Source: Albidovulum sediminis (lineage in GTDB: Bacteria > Pseudomonadota > Alphaproteobacteria > Rhodobacterales > Rhodobacteraceae). From it: a DNA stretch of 64,000 nt. Below are positions 43,710-53,766 of this stretch, piece by piece (the stretch's first letter is position 1; each line of letters starts with the position of its first letter). The translations under genes and the position numbers were made by a program. The stretch lies in NCBI RefSeq assembly GCF_025380365.1, contig NZ_JAOCQF010000001.1, positions 620,001-684,000 of the forward strand, written 5' to 3'. The notes beneath the pieces are model-generated. The model ran no database searches, was not told where the DNA came from, and saw only the letters and a program-made list of their open reading frames with translations.

Positions 43710-44441
43710 TCAGCGACCCTCGCGCTCGATCTTCCTGAGATTCTGCTGCACGCGCCGCAGATGTTCGTCGATGGACTTGCCGACCCTTTCGTAGTGATCC
43801 TGATATCTCTTGAGCAGTTTTTCGACGGTTTTCAGAAGCTCCGGCGAGGCGTCCTTCTTCCTGGAGAGTTCCAGCAGCTCCGTCCGGATCATGATGAAGC
43901 TGCTGTCGAGCTGTTTCATGTCCGCGCGTGCACCCTCCCATATCTGCAAGTCGGGTCCGGCGTTCTGGACATAGCGCCTGGACAGCATGTCCCAGACGAG
44001 GCGCCTTTCGCTCGCCCCCAGAAGCTGCCACTCGTCGGAGGCAAGAGCGTCCGCACAGTCGAGCATGTTGGCGTATTTCTTTCGGATCGCCTGCCCGTCC
44101 CGGGTTGCCCCGGCGTTCGAACCCGTTGCCTCGTAGATCTCGGGCAGGGGGCCTCTCAGGCGCTTGAGGACACTGTGCAGCGTGTCCAGGTGCGATCGCC
44201 CGGTATAGGTGCGCGCGTTGCTCTCGACATCATTGATGATCTCCCACATGCGCCGAAGGGAGTCCTCGTTGCGCGCCAGGTTGCGGAACTCGCGCACATC
44301 GTTCGGAGCATAGCCGGCATAAAGGACGGCCAGACCCGGTATCGGCAGTATCATCTTGCCGTGTCGCTTCAGCCAGGTCCGGAACGCGCGCCAGTTCGCC
44401 TTCTGGAGTGCTTTGGTCTGCGTGTCGTCCTTGGTCGTCAT
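43710..44441 (-). CDS. Orphan protein of unknown function between the leucine and nuo operons
   Basis: A 243-residue basic, helical protein that I do not recognise. A single hydrophobic stretch (MILPIPGLAVLYAGYAP, about 30-46) could be one membrane helix; the rest is charged, with a long predicted helix at the C-terminus (LLELSRKKDASPELLKTVEKLLKRYQDHYERVG-like, about 190-243) that may coil. ATG 44441 has AGGAAAA before it; a longer frame reaches 44780 but would overlap nuoA. Base composition is lower in GC than the neighbours (43801-43860 has 30 of 60 G+C). Probably transferred in; no transposase or repeat marks the edges. Confidence 0.6.
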   Translation of the reverse strand: MTTKDDTQTKALQKANWRAFRTWLKRHGKMILPIPGLAVLYAGYAPNDVREFRNLARNEDSLRRMWEIINDVESNARTYTGRSHLDTLHSVLKRLRGPLPEIYEATGSNAGATRDGQAIRKKYANMLDCADALASDEWQLLGASERRLVWDMLSRRYVQNAGPDLQIWEGARADMKQLDSSFIMIRTELLELSRKKDASPELLKTVEKLLKRYQDHYERVGKSIDEHLRRVQQNLRKIEREGR

Positions 44442-44591
44442 CACATTTTCCTGACCGGAACCGAGCGGAAAAGTGAGGAAGAAGAACATGTGCGGGCGGT
44501 TTCCGTCAATCGCGGGGTGTGGGTCGCGCGCCGGGGGGGCCGACGCAAGGTGCTGCTTCGACATGAAATGAGCGAACGCGGTCAGCCTCGG

Positions 44592-44620
44592 TTGACCCCG
44601 CCATGGCGGGAGAGTAAACG
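44592..44620 (+). promoter_or_regulatory. nuo: Putative nuo operon promoter with a spacer palindrome
   Basis: TTGACC (44592-44597) and TAAACG (44615-44620) are 17 nt apart, 54 nt before the nuoA start. The spacer holds CCCGCC-AT-GGCGGG, a perfect 14-bp palindrome at 44597-44610. No other element was recognised in the 232-nt gap 44442-44673. The promoter assignment is from sequence only. Confidence 0.42.
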
Positions 44621-44673
44621 GCTCAGAAGCCACATGCCGCAGGCGCATTGCGCCGCGAAGAAGGAGCCGCCCC

Positions 44674-45578
<905 letters not shown>

Positions 45579-45588
45579 GGAGAAGACG

Positions 45589-46191
45589 ATGTCCGCAGCC
45601 CTGGAAGAACTTGCCGCCCATATCGAACTGAAGCGCCCGAACGAGGTCGTCGCGACCGAGGTCGCCTTCGGTGAGCTCAACGTCACCGTGACGCTTGCCG
45701 GGATCGAGGATTTCGTCGAATTCCTGCGCGCCGACCAGAACTGCCGCTTCTCGACGCTGGTCGACATCACCGCGGTCGACCACCCCGAACGGCCGGCGCG
45801 CTTCGACGTCGTCTACCACTTCCTCTCGATGTACCGGAACCAGCGTATCCGCGTGAAGCTGGCCGCGCGCGAGGACGACATGGTGCCCTCGCTCTGCGCC
45901 CTGCATCCGGCCGCGAACTGGTTCGAGCGCGAGGTGTTCGACATGTTCGGCATCCTCTTTTCCGGCCACCCGGACCTGCGCCGCATCCTGACCGACTACG
46001 GCTTCCGCGGCCATCCGCTGCGCAAGGACTTCCCGACCACGGGCTACACCGAGGTTCGTTACGACGAGGCCGAAAAGCGCGTCGTCTACGAACCGGTGAA
46101 GCTGGTGCAGGACTACCGGCAGTTCGATTTCATGAGCCCCTGGGAAGGTGCCCACTACATCCTGCCGGGCGACGAGAAGGGGGCGAAGTGA
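45589..46191 (+). CDS. nuoC: NADH-quinone oxidoreductase subunit C
   Basis: A 200-residue hydrophilic subunit of the complex I connecting module, equivalent to the 30-kDa mitochondrial subunit. Motifs [69 protein letters not shown] and [12 protein letters not shown] are the family signature. Not fused to NuoD, unlike E. coli. Preceded by GAGGAGAAGACG; the stop overlaps nuoD as TGATG. Confidence 0.96.
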   Translation: MSAALEELAAHIELKRPNEVVATEVAFGELNVTVTLAGIEDFVEFLRADQNCRFSTLVDITAVDHPERPARFDVVYHFLSMYRNQRIRVKLAAREDDMVPSLCALHPAANWFEREVFDMFGILFSGHPDLRRILTDYGFRGHPLRKDFPTTGYTEVRYDEAEKRVVYEPVKLVQDYRQFDFMSPWEGAHYILPGDEKGAK

Positions 46192-47405
46192 TGGACGGCA
46201 CTTTCAACGACGCGCTGACCGGCGAACAGAAGATCCGCAATTTCAACATCAACTTCGGGCCCCAGCACCCGGCCGCGCACGGCGTGCTGCGCCTTGTGCT
46301 GGAACTGGACGGCGAGATCGTGGAACGCGCCGACCCGCATATCGGGCTTCTGCACCGCGGCACCGAAAAGCTGATGGAAAGCCGCACCTACCTGCAGAAC
46401 CTGCCCTATTTCGACCGGCTCGACTATGTGGCGCCGATGAACCAGGAACATGCCTGGTGCCTGGCCATCGAGCGCCTGACCGGCACCGTGGTTCCGCGCC
46501 GTGCGAGCCTGATCCGCGTGCTTTATTCGGAGATCGGGCGCATCCTCAACCACCTCCTCAACGTCACCACGCAGGCGATGGACGTGGGCGCGCTGACCCC
46601 GCCGCTCTGGGGTTTCGAGGAGCGCGAAAAGCTCATGGTGTTCTATGAGCGGGCCTGCGGCGCGCGGCTCCACGCGGCCTATTTCCGGCCCGGGGGCGTG
46701 CATCAGGACCTGCCCGACGACCTGATCGACGACATCGAGGAATGGGCCACGGCCTTTCCGAAAGTGCTGGACGACATCGACGGGCTTCTGACCGATAACC
46801 GCATCTTCAAGCAGCGTAACGCCGATATCGGCATCGTGCATGAGAAGGACGCGCTCGACTGGGGCTATTCGGGCGTCATGGTGCGCGGATCGGGCATGGC
46901 CTGGGACCTGCGCCGCGCGCAGCCCTACGAATGCTACGACGAGTTCGACTTCAAGATTCCGGTCGGCAAGAACGGCGACTGCTTTGACCGCTACCTCTGC
47001 CGCATGGCGGAGATGCGGGAATCGACCTCGATCATCCACCAGGCCATCGCCAAGCTGCGCGCGCCCGAGGGCAAGGGCGACGTGCTGGCGCGCGGCAAGA
47101 TGACGCCGCCGAAGCGGGGCGAGATGAAGCGCTCGATGGAGGCGCTGATCCACCACTTCAAGCTTTACACCGAAGGCTTCCACGTGCCCGAGGGCGAGGT
47201 CTATGCCGCGGTCGAGGCGCCGAAGGGCGAATTCGGCGTCTACCTGAAGTCGGACGGCAGCAACAAGCCCTACCGCGCCAAGATCCGCGCGCCGGGCTAC
47301 CTGCATCTGCAATCGCTCGACTGGATGGCGCGGGGTCACATGCTGGCCGACGTCGCCGCGATCATCGGCACGATGGACGTCGTGTTCGGGGAGATCGACC
47401 GCTGA
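46191..47405 (+). CDS. nuoD: NADH-quinone oxidoreductase subunit D
   Basis: A 404-residue 49-kDa-type subunit that forms the quinone pocket with NuoB and Nuo[25 protein letters not shown] contains the conserved His near quinone; [25 protein letters not shown] and [31 protein letters not shown] are typical. ATG 46191 overlaps the nuoC stop as TGATG, and its own stop overlaps the next small gene the same way. A GTG 3 nt upstream (46188) is less likely. Confidence 0.97.
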   Translation: MDGTFNDALTGEQKIRNFNINFGPQHPAAHGVLRLVLELDGEIVERADPHIGLLHRGTEKLMESRTYLQNLPYFDRLDYVAPMNQEHAWCLAIERLTGTVVPRRASLIRVLYSEIGRILNHLLNVTTQAMDVGALTPPLWGFEEREKLMVFYERACGARLHAAYFRPGGVHQDLPDDLIDDIEEWATAFPKVLDDIDGLLTDNRIFKQRNADIGIVHEKDALDWGYSGVMVRGSGMAWDLRRAQPYECYDEFDFKIPVGKNGDCFDRYLCRMAEMRESTSIIHQAIAKLRAPEGKGDVLARGKMTPPKRGEMKRSMEALIHHFKLYTEGFHVPEGEVYAAVEAPKGEFGVYLKSDGSNKPYRAKIRAPGYLHLQSLDWMARGHMLADVAAIIGTMDVVFGEIDR

Positions 47406-47563
47406 TGCCCGACGTGACGATCAACCTCTGGACGCTGGTCCTCGGCGCGGCCTCGGGCCTTGCCGCGGTCCTGGGCGCCCGGACGGGCAATCGTCTGGTC
47501 ATGGGCGCCGTCATCGGCGCCGCCACCGCCGCTATCCTGACCATCGCCAGGGGATTCATCTAG
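47405..47563 (+). CDS. Small two-helix membrane protein between nuoD and nuoE
   Basis: A 52-residue frame, ATG 47405 to TAG 47563, with two hydrophobic segments: LWTLVLGAASGLAAVLGA and LVMGAVIGAATAAILTIA, the Gly/Ala-rich pattern of packed helices, separated by RTGNR. The start overlaps the nuoD stop as TGATG and the stop is 3 nt before nuoE ATG (47567), so it is fully integrated into the operon. No family is recognised. It may be a small supernumerary complex I component or assembly helper. Confidence 0.6.
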   Translation: MPDVTINLWTLVLGAASGLAAVLGARTGNRLVMGAVIGAATAAILTIARGFI

Positions 47564-47566
47564 ATC

Positions 47567-48601
47567 ATGCTTCGCCGCCTTCACCACGATCAGCCCGCCA
47601 CCTTCGAATTCACGCCCGCGAACCTCGCCTGGGCGAAGGGGCAGATGACGAAGTATCCCGAAGGGCGTCAGGCCAGCGCGATCATCCCGCTTCTGTGGCG
47701 CGCGCAGGAGCAGGAGGGCTGGCTGACCCGCAAGGCGATCGAGCATGTCGCCGACATGCTGGGCATGGCCCATATCCGGGCGCTGGAAGTGGCCACGTTC
47801 TACTTCATGTTCCAGCTGCAACCGGTTGGTTCCGTTGCGCATATCCAGATCTGCGGGACGACGTCCTGCATGATCTGCGGGGCCGAGGACCTGATCCGCG
47901 TCTGCAAGGAAAAGATAGCCGCCACGCCGCACACCCTGTCGGCGGACGGCAAGTTTTCCTGGGAAGAGGTCGAATGCCTCGGCGCCTGCACCAACGCGCC
48001 GATGGCCCAGATCGGCAAGGACTATTACGAGGATCTGACGGCTGAGAGCCTGTCGCGGCTTCTCGACGAACTGGCCGCGGGCAAGCTGCCGGTGCCGGGG
48101 CCGCAGAACGGGCGCTATGCGTCGGAGCCGCTGAAGGGGCTGACCTCGCTCAAGGACCTCGAAAGCGGGCGGACGCAGTACAACGGGTCGGTGCAGCGCG
48201 CTATGGACCTGCGCGACGGGATCAAGCGCATCGACGGGACCGAGGTGCCGCTGCTGACGCCCTGGCTGGGAGGAGCCGCGAAGCCGGCGAAACCGGCGAA
48301 GGCGGCTGAAGCTGCCGCTCCGGCTCCGGTTCCGGCGGCTGCGGAGAAACCGAAGAAGCCGCGGGGCCTGAAGGCCGCGCGCAAGGGCGGGGCGGACGAC
48401 CTCAAGCTGATCAAGGGCGTCGGCCCCAAGCTTGAGGCGCTGCTGCACGGCCTGGGCTATTTCCACTTCGACCAGATCGCGGCCTGGGGCCCGGCCGAGG
48501 TCGCGTGGGTGGATGACAATCTCGAAGGGTTCAAGGGCCGCGTCAGCCGCGATGGCTGGGTCGCGCAGGCGCGTGAACTTGCGGAAGGCGGAAAGGGTTG
48601 A
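47567..48601 (+). CDS. nuoE: NADH-quinone oxidoreductase subunit E with C-terminal helix-hairpin-helix extension
   Basis: A 344-residue 24-kDa-type subunit; E. coli NuoE has about 166. Residues 12-180 are the thioredoxin-like 2Fe-2S domain with Cys96, Cys101, Cys137 and Cys141 (CGTTSC...CLGAC). After a linker (180-235) and an Ala/Pro/Lys-rich stretch (236-272) comes an HhH-type module at 275-336 ([37 protein letters not shown]). The module recurs in the next gene. Its task in complex I is unknown; similar tails occur on other alphaproteobacterial proteins. Confidence 0.95.
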   Translation: MLRRLHHDQPATFEFTPANLAWAKGQMTKYPEGRQASAIIPLLWRAQEQEGWLTRKAIEHVADMLGMAHIRALEVATFYFMFQLQPVGSVAHIQICGTTSCMICGAEDLIRVCKEKIAATPHTLSADGKFSWEEVECLGACTNAPMAQIGKDYYEDLTAESLSRLLDELAAGKLPVPGPQNGRYASEPLKGLTSLKDLESGRTQYNGSVQRAMDLRDGIKRIDGTEVPLLTPWLGGAAKPAKPAKAAEAAAPAPVPAAAEKPKKPRGLKAARKGGADDLKLIKGVGPKLEALLHGLGYFHFDQIAAWGPAEVAWVDDNLEGFKGRVSRDGWVAQARELAEGGKG

Positions 48602-48642
48602 GGGAACTGCAATAGCCCCGTCGGGGGCGGGGATCGGGGGAC

Positions 48643-49308
48643 ATGGCGGAAGCAACGGAGTCATCCTGTCGGACGAGGTGCTGGCTGGGCGCGGCGGTTC
48701 TGGGGGTCCTGGCGGCCCTGCTTCTGCACCTTGCGGCGGGTGTCGCGTTGGTCCCCTCGGTTCTGATCGGTGCCTTCGTGGCGGGTTTGGGTGGCGTTCT
48801 GGGGCCTGGTGTCTTGTGCCCGGCCCGCGCGCCGCACGACGAGGTGGCGCCCGCGGCGCCCCCTGCGGAGGCCTCTGCGGCGCCCGACCCGGCGGCGGCC
48901 CCGCGGGTCGTGGCCGAGGCGGGCGTGGTGCGTGCGCCGCGCGCGTCGGCTCCGAGCGGGCCGGCGAGCGGGCCGTCGGGCGCGCATGACGCGGCGCGGC
49001 CGGTCAGCGGGCTCGATGCGGCGCTGGCACGGGCGCAGCGCCCGCGCGAGGGCGGCGCGCCGGAATTCCTGTCGGCCCCCCGCGGGGGAAAGGCCGACGA
49101 CCTGAAGCTGATCCGGGGAATCGGTCCCCGGCTGGAACAGCTTCTGAACGAGGTCGGGGTCTGGCATTTCGACCAGATCGCCGGCTGGCGGGCGCGCGAC
49201 ATCGCGCTCGTCGATGAGAAGATGACGGGCTTTCACGGCCGCATCACCCGCGACGAATGGGTCCGGCAGGCCCGCGAGATCGTCGAGACCCGCAAGGGGA
49301 AGGGGTGA
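48643..49308 (+). CDS. Membrane-anchored helix-hairpin-helix protein
   Basis: A 221-residue protein: two N-terminal hydrophobic helices (about 14-35 and 36-58), an Ala/Pro-rich linker (60-145) and an HhH module at 150-213 (DDLKLIRGIGPRLEQLL, HFDQIAGW, GRITRDEWVRQA). By eye the module matches the NuoE tail at 37 of 63 aligned positions, so one derives from the other by duplication. It would place an HhH domain on the cytoplasmic face of the membrane next to complex I. No characterised homologue known to me. Start ATG 48643 follows a G-rich leader. Confidence 0.78.
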   Translation: MAEATESSCRTRCWLGAAVLGVLAALLLHLAAGVALVPSVLIGAFVAGLGGVLGPGVLCPARAPHDEVAPAAPPAEASAAPDPAAAPRVVAEAGVVRAPRASAPSGPASGPSGAHDAARPVSGLDAALARAQRPREGGAPEFLSAPRGGKADDLKLIRGIGPRLEQLLNEVGVWHFDQIAGWRARDIALVDEKMTGFHGRITRDEWVRQAREIVETRKGKG

Positions 49309-49310
49309 GA

Positions 49311-49538
49311 ATGGCGGCGCGAAAGCCAGACGAGGTCGACATGAGCCAGGTCCGGCAGGCCCGGCTTGTCGCGATCGTGATTGCCGTGGCCGGTGCCCTC
49401 TGGGTCGCCGCGCAATGGCTGGTCGAGCCGTCAAGCCGCTATGCGGCACTGTTCGACCTGATGGCTTTGGCGGCGTTCGTCTGGGCGTTCGCGGTAACCT
49501 GGCGGATCTGGCGGCGCACCCGGCGCCCGGAGAGATGA
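49311..49538 (+). CDS. DUF5337 family small membrane protein
   Basis: A 75-residue protein with two hydrophobic helices (RLVAIVIAVAGALWVAAQWLV and ALFDLMALAAFVWAFAVTWRIW) and a charged C-terminus RRTRRPER. Sequence and position between nuoE and nuoF match the DUF5337 family of Rhodobacterales. ATG 49311 is 2 nt after the TGA of the preceding gene (TGAGAATG). Function unknown; position in the operon argues for a complex I accessory or assembly role. Confidence 0.8.
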   Translation: MAARKPDEVDMSQVRQARLVAIVIAVAGALWVAAQWLVEPSSRYAALFDLMALAAFVWAFAVTWRIWRRTRRPER

Positions 49539-49547
49539 GGAATTGAG

Positions 49548-50843
49548 ATGCTGAAGGATCAGGACCGGATCTTTACCAACCTCTACGGGATGCACGACCG
49601 CAGCCTGAAAGGGGCGATGAAGCGCGGCCACTGGGACGGCACGGCGAAGATCCTCGCGATGGGCCGCGACGCGATCGTGCAGCAGGTGAAGGACTCGGGC
49701 CTGCGCGGCCGGGGTGGCGCGGGCTTCCCGACCGGCCTCAAATGGTCGTTCATGCCCAAGCAATCCGACGGTCGCCCGTCCTACCTGGTGGTCAACGCCG
49801 ACGAATCCGAGCCCGGCACCTGCAAGGACCGAGAGATCATGCGCCACGACCCGCACACGCTGGTCGAGGGCTGCCTGATCGCCTCGTTCGCGATGGGGGC
49901 GAATGCCTGCTACATCTACATCCGCGGGGAATACATCCGCGAGCGCGAGGCGCTTCAGGCTGCCATCGACGAGGCCTATGACGCCGGCCTGATCGGCAAG
50001 AACGCCTGCAAGTCGGGTTTCGACTTCGACCTTTACTTGCACCACGGCGCCGGCGCCTACATCTGCGGCGAGGAAACCGCGATGCTCGAAAGCCTCGAGG
50101 GCAAGAAGGGCATGCCGCGGATGAAGCCGCCGTTCCCGGCCGCCTCGGGCCTTTACGGCTGCCCGACGACGGTGAACAACGTCGAATCGATCGCCGTCGT
50201 GCCGACGATCCTGCGCCGCGGCGCCACCTGGTTCTCGTCCTTCGGGCGGCCGAACAACGCGGGCACGAAGCTCTTCGGCATCTCGGGCCACGTCGCCAAC
50301 CCCTGCGTCGTCGAGGAGGCGATGTCGATCCCGCTGAAGGAACTGCTGGAAAAGCACTGCGGCGGCGTCCGCGGCGGCTGGAAGAACCTCAAGGCGGTGA
50401 TCCCCGGCGGCTCGTCCGTGCCGATGCTGAACGCCCAGCAGTGCGACGACGCGATCATGGATTTTGACTGGTTGCGAGAGGCGCGCTCGGGCCTCGGGAC
50501 CGCGGCGGTGATCGTGATGGACCAGTCGACCGACGTCATCAAGGCGATCTGGCGGCTTTCCAAGTTCTACAAGCACGAAAGCTGCGGCCAGTGCACGCCT
50601 TGCCGCGAGGGCACGGGCTGGATGATGCGGGTCATGGACCGGCTGGTGAGGGGCGAGGCGGAGATCGAGGAGATCGACATGCTTTTGAGCGTGACCAAGC
50701 AGGTCGAGGGCCACACGATCTGCGCCCTTGGCGATGCCGCCGCCTGGCCGATCCAGGGCCTGATCCGGCAGTTCCGCGACGAGATCGAGGACCGGATCAA
50801 GGCGAAGAAGACCGGCCGCATCTCGGCGGTCGCGGCGGAGTGA
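49548..50843 (+). CDS. nuoF: NADH-quinone oxidoreductase subunit F (NADH/FMN binding)
   Basis: A 431-residue 51-kDa subunit, where NADH reduces FMN. NADH-binding loop [22 protein letters not shown]-binding region [17 protein letters not shown], and the N3 4Fe-4S ligands in [12 protein letters not shown] and [12 protein letters not shown]. The start has GAGGAATTGAG upstream. Its partner NuoE lies 0.9 kb upstream, separated by the two accessory genes. Length and motifs are entirely normal. Confidence 0.97.
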   Translation: MLKDQDRIFTNLYGMHDRSLKGAMKRGHWDGTAKILAMGRDAIVQQVKDSGLRGRGGAGFPTGLKWSFMPKQSDGRPSYLVVNADESEPGTCKDREIMRHDPHTLVEGCLIASFAMGANACYIYIRGEYIREREALQAAIDEAYDAGLIGKNACKSGFDFDLYLHHGAGAYICGEETAMLESLEGKKGMPRMKPPFPAASGLYGCPTTVNNVESIAVVPTILRRGATWFSSFGRPNNAGTKLFGISGHVANPCVVEEAMSIPLKELLEKHCGGVRGGWKNLKAVIPGGSSVPMLNAQQCDDAIMDFDWLREARSGLGTAAVIVMDQSTDVIKAIWRLSKFYKHESCGQCTPCREGTGWMMRVMDRLVRGEAEIEEIDMLLSVTKQVEGHTICALGDAAAWPIQGLIRQFRDEIEDRIKAKKTGRISAVAAE

Positions 50844-50845
50844 GC

Positions 50846-50932
50846 ATGATGCCCGCCGGCCACCACCTCGCGGATCTGAACGCCGGGCGACTTCTTGCGC
50901 CGACGGACGGCCCGTGCCGGGCGGCGGAGTAG
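50846..50932 (+). CDS. Possible 28-residue peptide after nuoF
   Basis: An open frame ATG 50846 to TAG 50932 encodes MMPAGHHLADLNAGRLLAPT and eight more residues, filling the gap between nuoF and the three-helix protein gene at 50940. The ATG directly follows the nuoF stop (TGAGCATGATG). No hydrophobic segment and no family; it could be chance in high-GC sequence. Low confidence. Confidence 0.2.
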   Translation: MMPAGHHLADLNAGRLLAPTDGPCRAAE

Positions 50933-50939
50933 CGGCGTG

Positions 50940-51221
50940 ATGATGATCTTTTCCTTCATAAGCCCGCTCATCGCCTCGGTCCTCTACCTTGTGGTGATGC
51001 AGAAGGCTGGCTTCCGCGGCGCGGTGCTTGGCATCGCCGCGCTTCCATTGGCAAGCGCCCTGGTCAGCTGGCTTCTGATCGGCGGCGGCTACTACATGGG
51101 CGGCGGGCTTCTCGGCCTTGCGTTCCTCTTGCCGATGATCCTGTCGCTGGTGCCGCTTCTGGTCCTGGCCTTCGTGCCCTGGCCGCCTGTCGGCGACACT
51201 CCGCCCGGAGGGCGCTCATGA
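50940..51221 (+). CDS. Three-helix membrane protein of unknown function
   Basis: A 93-residue hydrophobic protein: MIFSFISPLIASVLYLVVMQ, AVLGIAALPLASALVSWLLI and LLGLAFLLPMILSLVPLLVLAFV form three probable transmembrane helices, with a short Pro-rich tail. No family recognised. It sits between nuoF and the DUF5333 gene; nuoG follows. ATG 50940 is chosen over ATG 50943 (MM start) without strong evidence. Confidence 0.6.
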   Translation: MMIFSFISPLIASVLYLVVMQKAGFRGAVLGIAALPLASALVSWLLIGGGYYMGGGLLGLAFLLPMILSLVPLLVLAFVPWPPVGDTPPGGRS

Positions 51222-51298
51222 CCGGGGCTGTTATTGCCTATCGGGGGGCTGGCCCCATCATCGGTGTCACGGGGCACTCCGCCCCCGGAGGACATTCG

Positions 51299-51715
51299 AT
51301 GAAACGCATGATCACCCGCGCAATGGCGGCGCTTTTCGCGCTGTTTCTGGCCGACGCCTCTTCCGCGGCCGCACTGCCGCCGCTTGGTGAACAGGCCGCC
51401 ATCGTGGACAAGCTTGTCTCGGTGCGCGTCGCGGACCGCATCCGCCGCACCTGCCCGACGATCGGCGCGCGCCTGTTTCGCGTGCTGTCGGAAAGCAACG
51501 CGCTGAAAAGCGAGGTGCGGGGGCTGGGCTACAGCGAGGACGTGGTGCGCGCGTTCCTGCGCGACGACGCCGAACGCGCGAAGATCTACGAGAAGGCCGA
51601 GGCCTACCTGAGCGCCCATGGCGCGAAGGCGGACGAGGCCGAAACCTTTTGCGACCTCGGTCGCGCCGAAATCGCCGCGAACACCTATGCGGGTTCGCTG
51701 ATCTACGAAAAATGA
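51299..51715 (+). CDS. DUF5333 family secreted protein
   Basis: A 138-residue protein with an N-terminal signal peptide (MKRMITRAMAALFALFLADASSAAA). The mature part PPLGEQAAIVDKLVSVRVADRIRRTCPTIGARLFRVLSE, SEVRGLGYSEDVVRAFLRDDAERAKIYEKAEAYL and AETFCDLGRAEIAANTYAGSLIY matches the DUF5333 family of Rhodobacterales, found in nuo operons. The two mature cysteines could form a disulfide. ATG 51299 has GGAGGACA upstream; the 5'-extended frame from 51218 overlaps the previous stop but lacks a signal peptide. Function unknown. Confidence 0.8.
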   Translation: MKRMITRAMAALFALFLADASSAAALPPLGEQAAIVDKLVSVRVADRIRRTCPTIGARLFRVLSESNALKSEVRGLGYSEDVVRAFLRDDAERAKIYEKAEAYLSAHGAKADEAETFCDLGRAEIAANTYAGSLIYEK

Positions 51716-51757
51716 ACGGGCGCGGGGTGCCCGCGCGGGACGTGAAGGACAGGAAAC

Positions 51758-53764
51758 ATGGCTGATCTCCGCAAGATCATCATCGACGGCATCGAGGTCG
51801 AGGTCGATCCGTCGATGACGCTGATCCAGGCCTGCGAGGAGGCGGGAGTGGAAATTCCGCGCTTCTGCTACCATGAGCGGCTGTCGATCGCCGGCAACTG
51901 CCGGATGTGCCTGGTCGAGGTGGTCGGCGGCCCCCCGAAGCCCGCCGCGTCCTGTGCGATGCAGGTCAAGGACCTGCGCCCCGGCCCGAACGGCGAACCC
52001 TCGGTCGTCAAGACCAACTCGCCCATGGTGAAGAAGTCGCGCGAGGGGGTGATGGAGTTCCTGCTCATCAACCATCCGCTCGACTGCCCGATCTGCGACC
52101 AGGGCGGGGAATGCGATTTGCAGGACCAGGCAATGGCTTATGGCGTCGACTTCTCCCGCTACCGCGAGCCGAAGCGGGCGTCGGAGGATCTGAACCTCGG
52201 TCCCCTAGTCGCCACGACGATGACGCGCTGCATCTCCTGCACGCGCTGCGTGCGCTTCACCACCGAGGTCGCGGGCATCACCCAGATGGGCCAGACCGGG
52301 CGGGGCGAGGACAGCGAGATCACCTCCTACCTCAACACCACGCTCGATTCGAACCTGCAGGGCAACATAATCGACCTTTGCCCGGTCGGCGCGCTGACCT
52401 CGAAACCTTACGCCTTCACCGCACGGCCCTGGGAACTGACCAAGACCGAGACGATCGACGTGATGGACGCGCTCGGCTCCTCGATCCGGGTCGACACCAA
52501 GGGGCGTGAGGTCAAGCGCATCGTGCCGCGCAACCACGACGGCGTGAACGAGGAATGGATCAGCGACAAGACCCGCTTCGTCTGGGACGGGCTGCGCCGA
52601 CAGCGCCTGGACACGCCCTACATCCGTGAGGGCGGCAAGCTAAGGAAGGCCACCTGGGCCGAGGCGCTGGCCGCCACTGCGGCGGCGATGAAGGGCAAGA
52701 AGGTGCTGGGCCTGGTTGGTGACCTCGCCCCGGTCGAGGCGGCATTCGCCCTGAAGCAACTGGTCGAGGGGCAGGGCGGTTCGGTCGAATGCCGCGTCGA
52801 CGGCGCGCGCCTGCCGGCGGGCAACCGTTCGGCCTATGTCGGCACCGCCAGGATCGCGGACATCGACCGCGCCAAGGTCATCCTGCTGGTCGGAACCAAC
52901 CCGCGCACCGAGGCGCCGGTCCTGAACGCCCGCATCCGCAAGGCCTGGGCGGCCGGGGCGCGCGTCGGGCTGATCGGGCCGAAGGTGGATCTCACCTACG
53001 ACTATCACCACTTCGGTAACGACAGGAAGGCGCTGATCGACCTCGTGGCGAAGGTCCAGGCCAAGGACGATACCATCGTCATCGTCGGCCAGGGTGCCCT
53101 GAACGAGGCGGACGGAGAGGCGGTTCTGAGCCAGGTCATGCGCTACACCGAGGGCGCGGGGGCGAAGCTTCTGGTCCTGCACACGGCGGCCGCGCGCGTC
53201 GGCGCGCTGGACGTGGGCGCGGTGACCGAGGGCGGGCTGGCCGCGCTCGAGGGCGCGGAGGTCGTCTACAACCTCGGCGCCGACGAGGTGGAGATCGCGC
53301 CCGGCGCCTTCGTCATCTACCAGGGCAGCCACGGCGACCGTGGCGCGCACCGGGCCGACATCATCCTGCCCGCCGCCGCCTACACCGAAGAGAACGGCCT
53401 GTTCGTCAACACCGAAGGGCGCCCGCAACTGGCCTTCCGCGCGGGCTTCGCCCCGGGAGAGGCAAAGGAGAACTGGGCAATCCTGCGCGCGCTGTCGGCC
53501 GAACTTGGCGCCACCCAGCCCTGGGACACGCTGGCGGGCCTGCGCAAGGCGCTGGTCGCTGCGCATCCGCATCTTGGCCGGGTGGATACGGTGGCCGACA
53601 ACGCCTGGCAGGCGCTGCCCGTCGCCGCCCCCGGCAAGGCCGATTTCCGCTATGCGATCCGGGACTTCTACCTGACCAACGCGATCGCGCGGGCATCGGG
53701 CCTGATGGCGGAACTGTCGGCGATGGCGAAGGCGCGCGCCGAGGCGCCGCTGGCGGCGGAGTGA
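51758..53764 (+). CDS. nuoG: NADH-quinone oxidoreductase subunit G
   Basis: A 668-residue 75-kDa-type subunit. N-terminal ferredoxin-like domain with N1b ([11 protein letters not shown] region), then the N5 ligands and N4: [36 protein letters not shown] and [14 protein letters not shown]. The molybdopterin-like C-terminal domain follows. No CxxCxxxC motif appears after residue 230, so the extra N7 cluster found in E. coli is absent, as in the mitochondrial form. A clear ribosome binding site (GGACAGGAAAC) precedes the ATG. Confidence 0.97.
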   Translation: MADLRKIIIDGIEVEVDPSMTLIQACEEAGVEIPRFCYHERLSIAGNCRMCLVEVVGGPPKPAASCAMQVKDLRPGPNGEPSVVKTNSPMVKKSREGVMEFLLINHPLDCPICDQGGECDLQDQAMAYGVDFSRYREPKRASEDLNLGPLVATTMTRCISCTRCVRFTTEVAGITQMGQTGRGEDSEITSYLNTTLDSNLQGNIIDLCPVGALTSKPYAFTARPWELTKTETIDVMDALGSSIRVDTKGREVKRIVPRNHDGVNEEWISDKTRFVWDGLRRQRLDTPYIREGGKLRKATWAEALAATAAAMKGKKVLGLVGDLAPVEAAFALKQLVEGQGGSVECRVDGARLPAGNRSAYVGTARIADIDRAKVILLVGTNPRTEAPVLNARIRKAWAAGARVGLIGPKVDLTYDYHHFGNDRKALIDLVAKVQAKDDTIVIVGQGALNEADGEAVLSQVMRYTEGAGAKLLVLHTAAARVGALDVGAVTEGGLAALEGAEVVYNLGADEVEIAPGAFVIYQGSHGDRGAHRADIILPAAAYTEENGLFVNTEGRPQLAFRAGFAPGEAKENWAILRALSAELGATQPWDTLAGLRKALVAAHPHLGRVDTVADNAWQALPVAAPGKADFRYAIRDFYLTNAIARASGLMAELSAMAKARAEAPLAAE

Positions 53765-53766
53765 GC

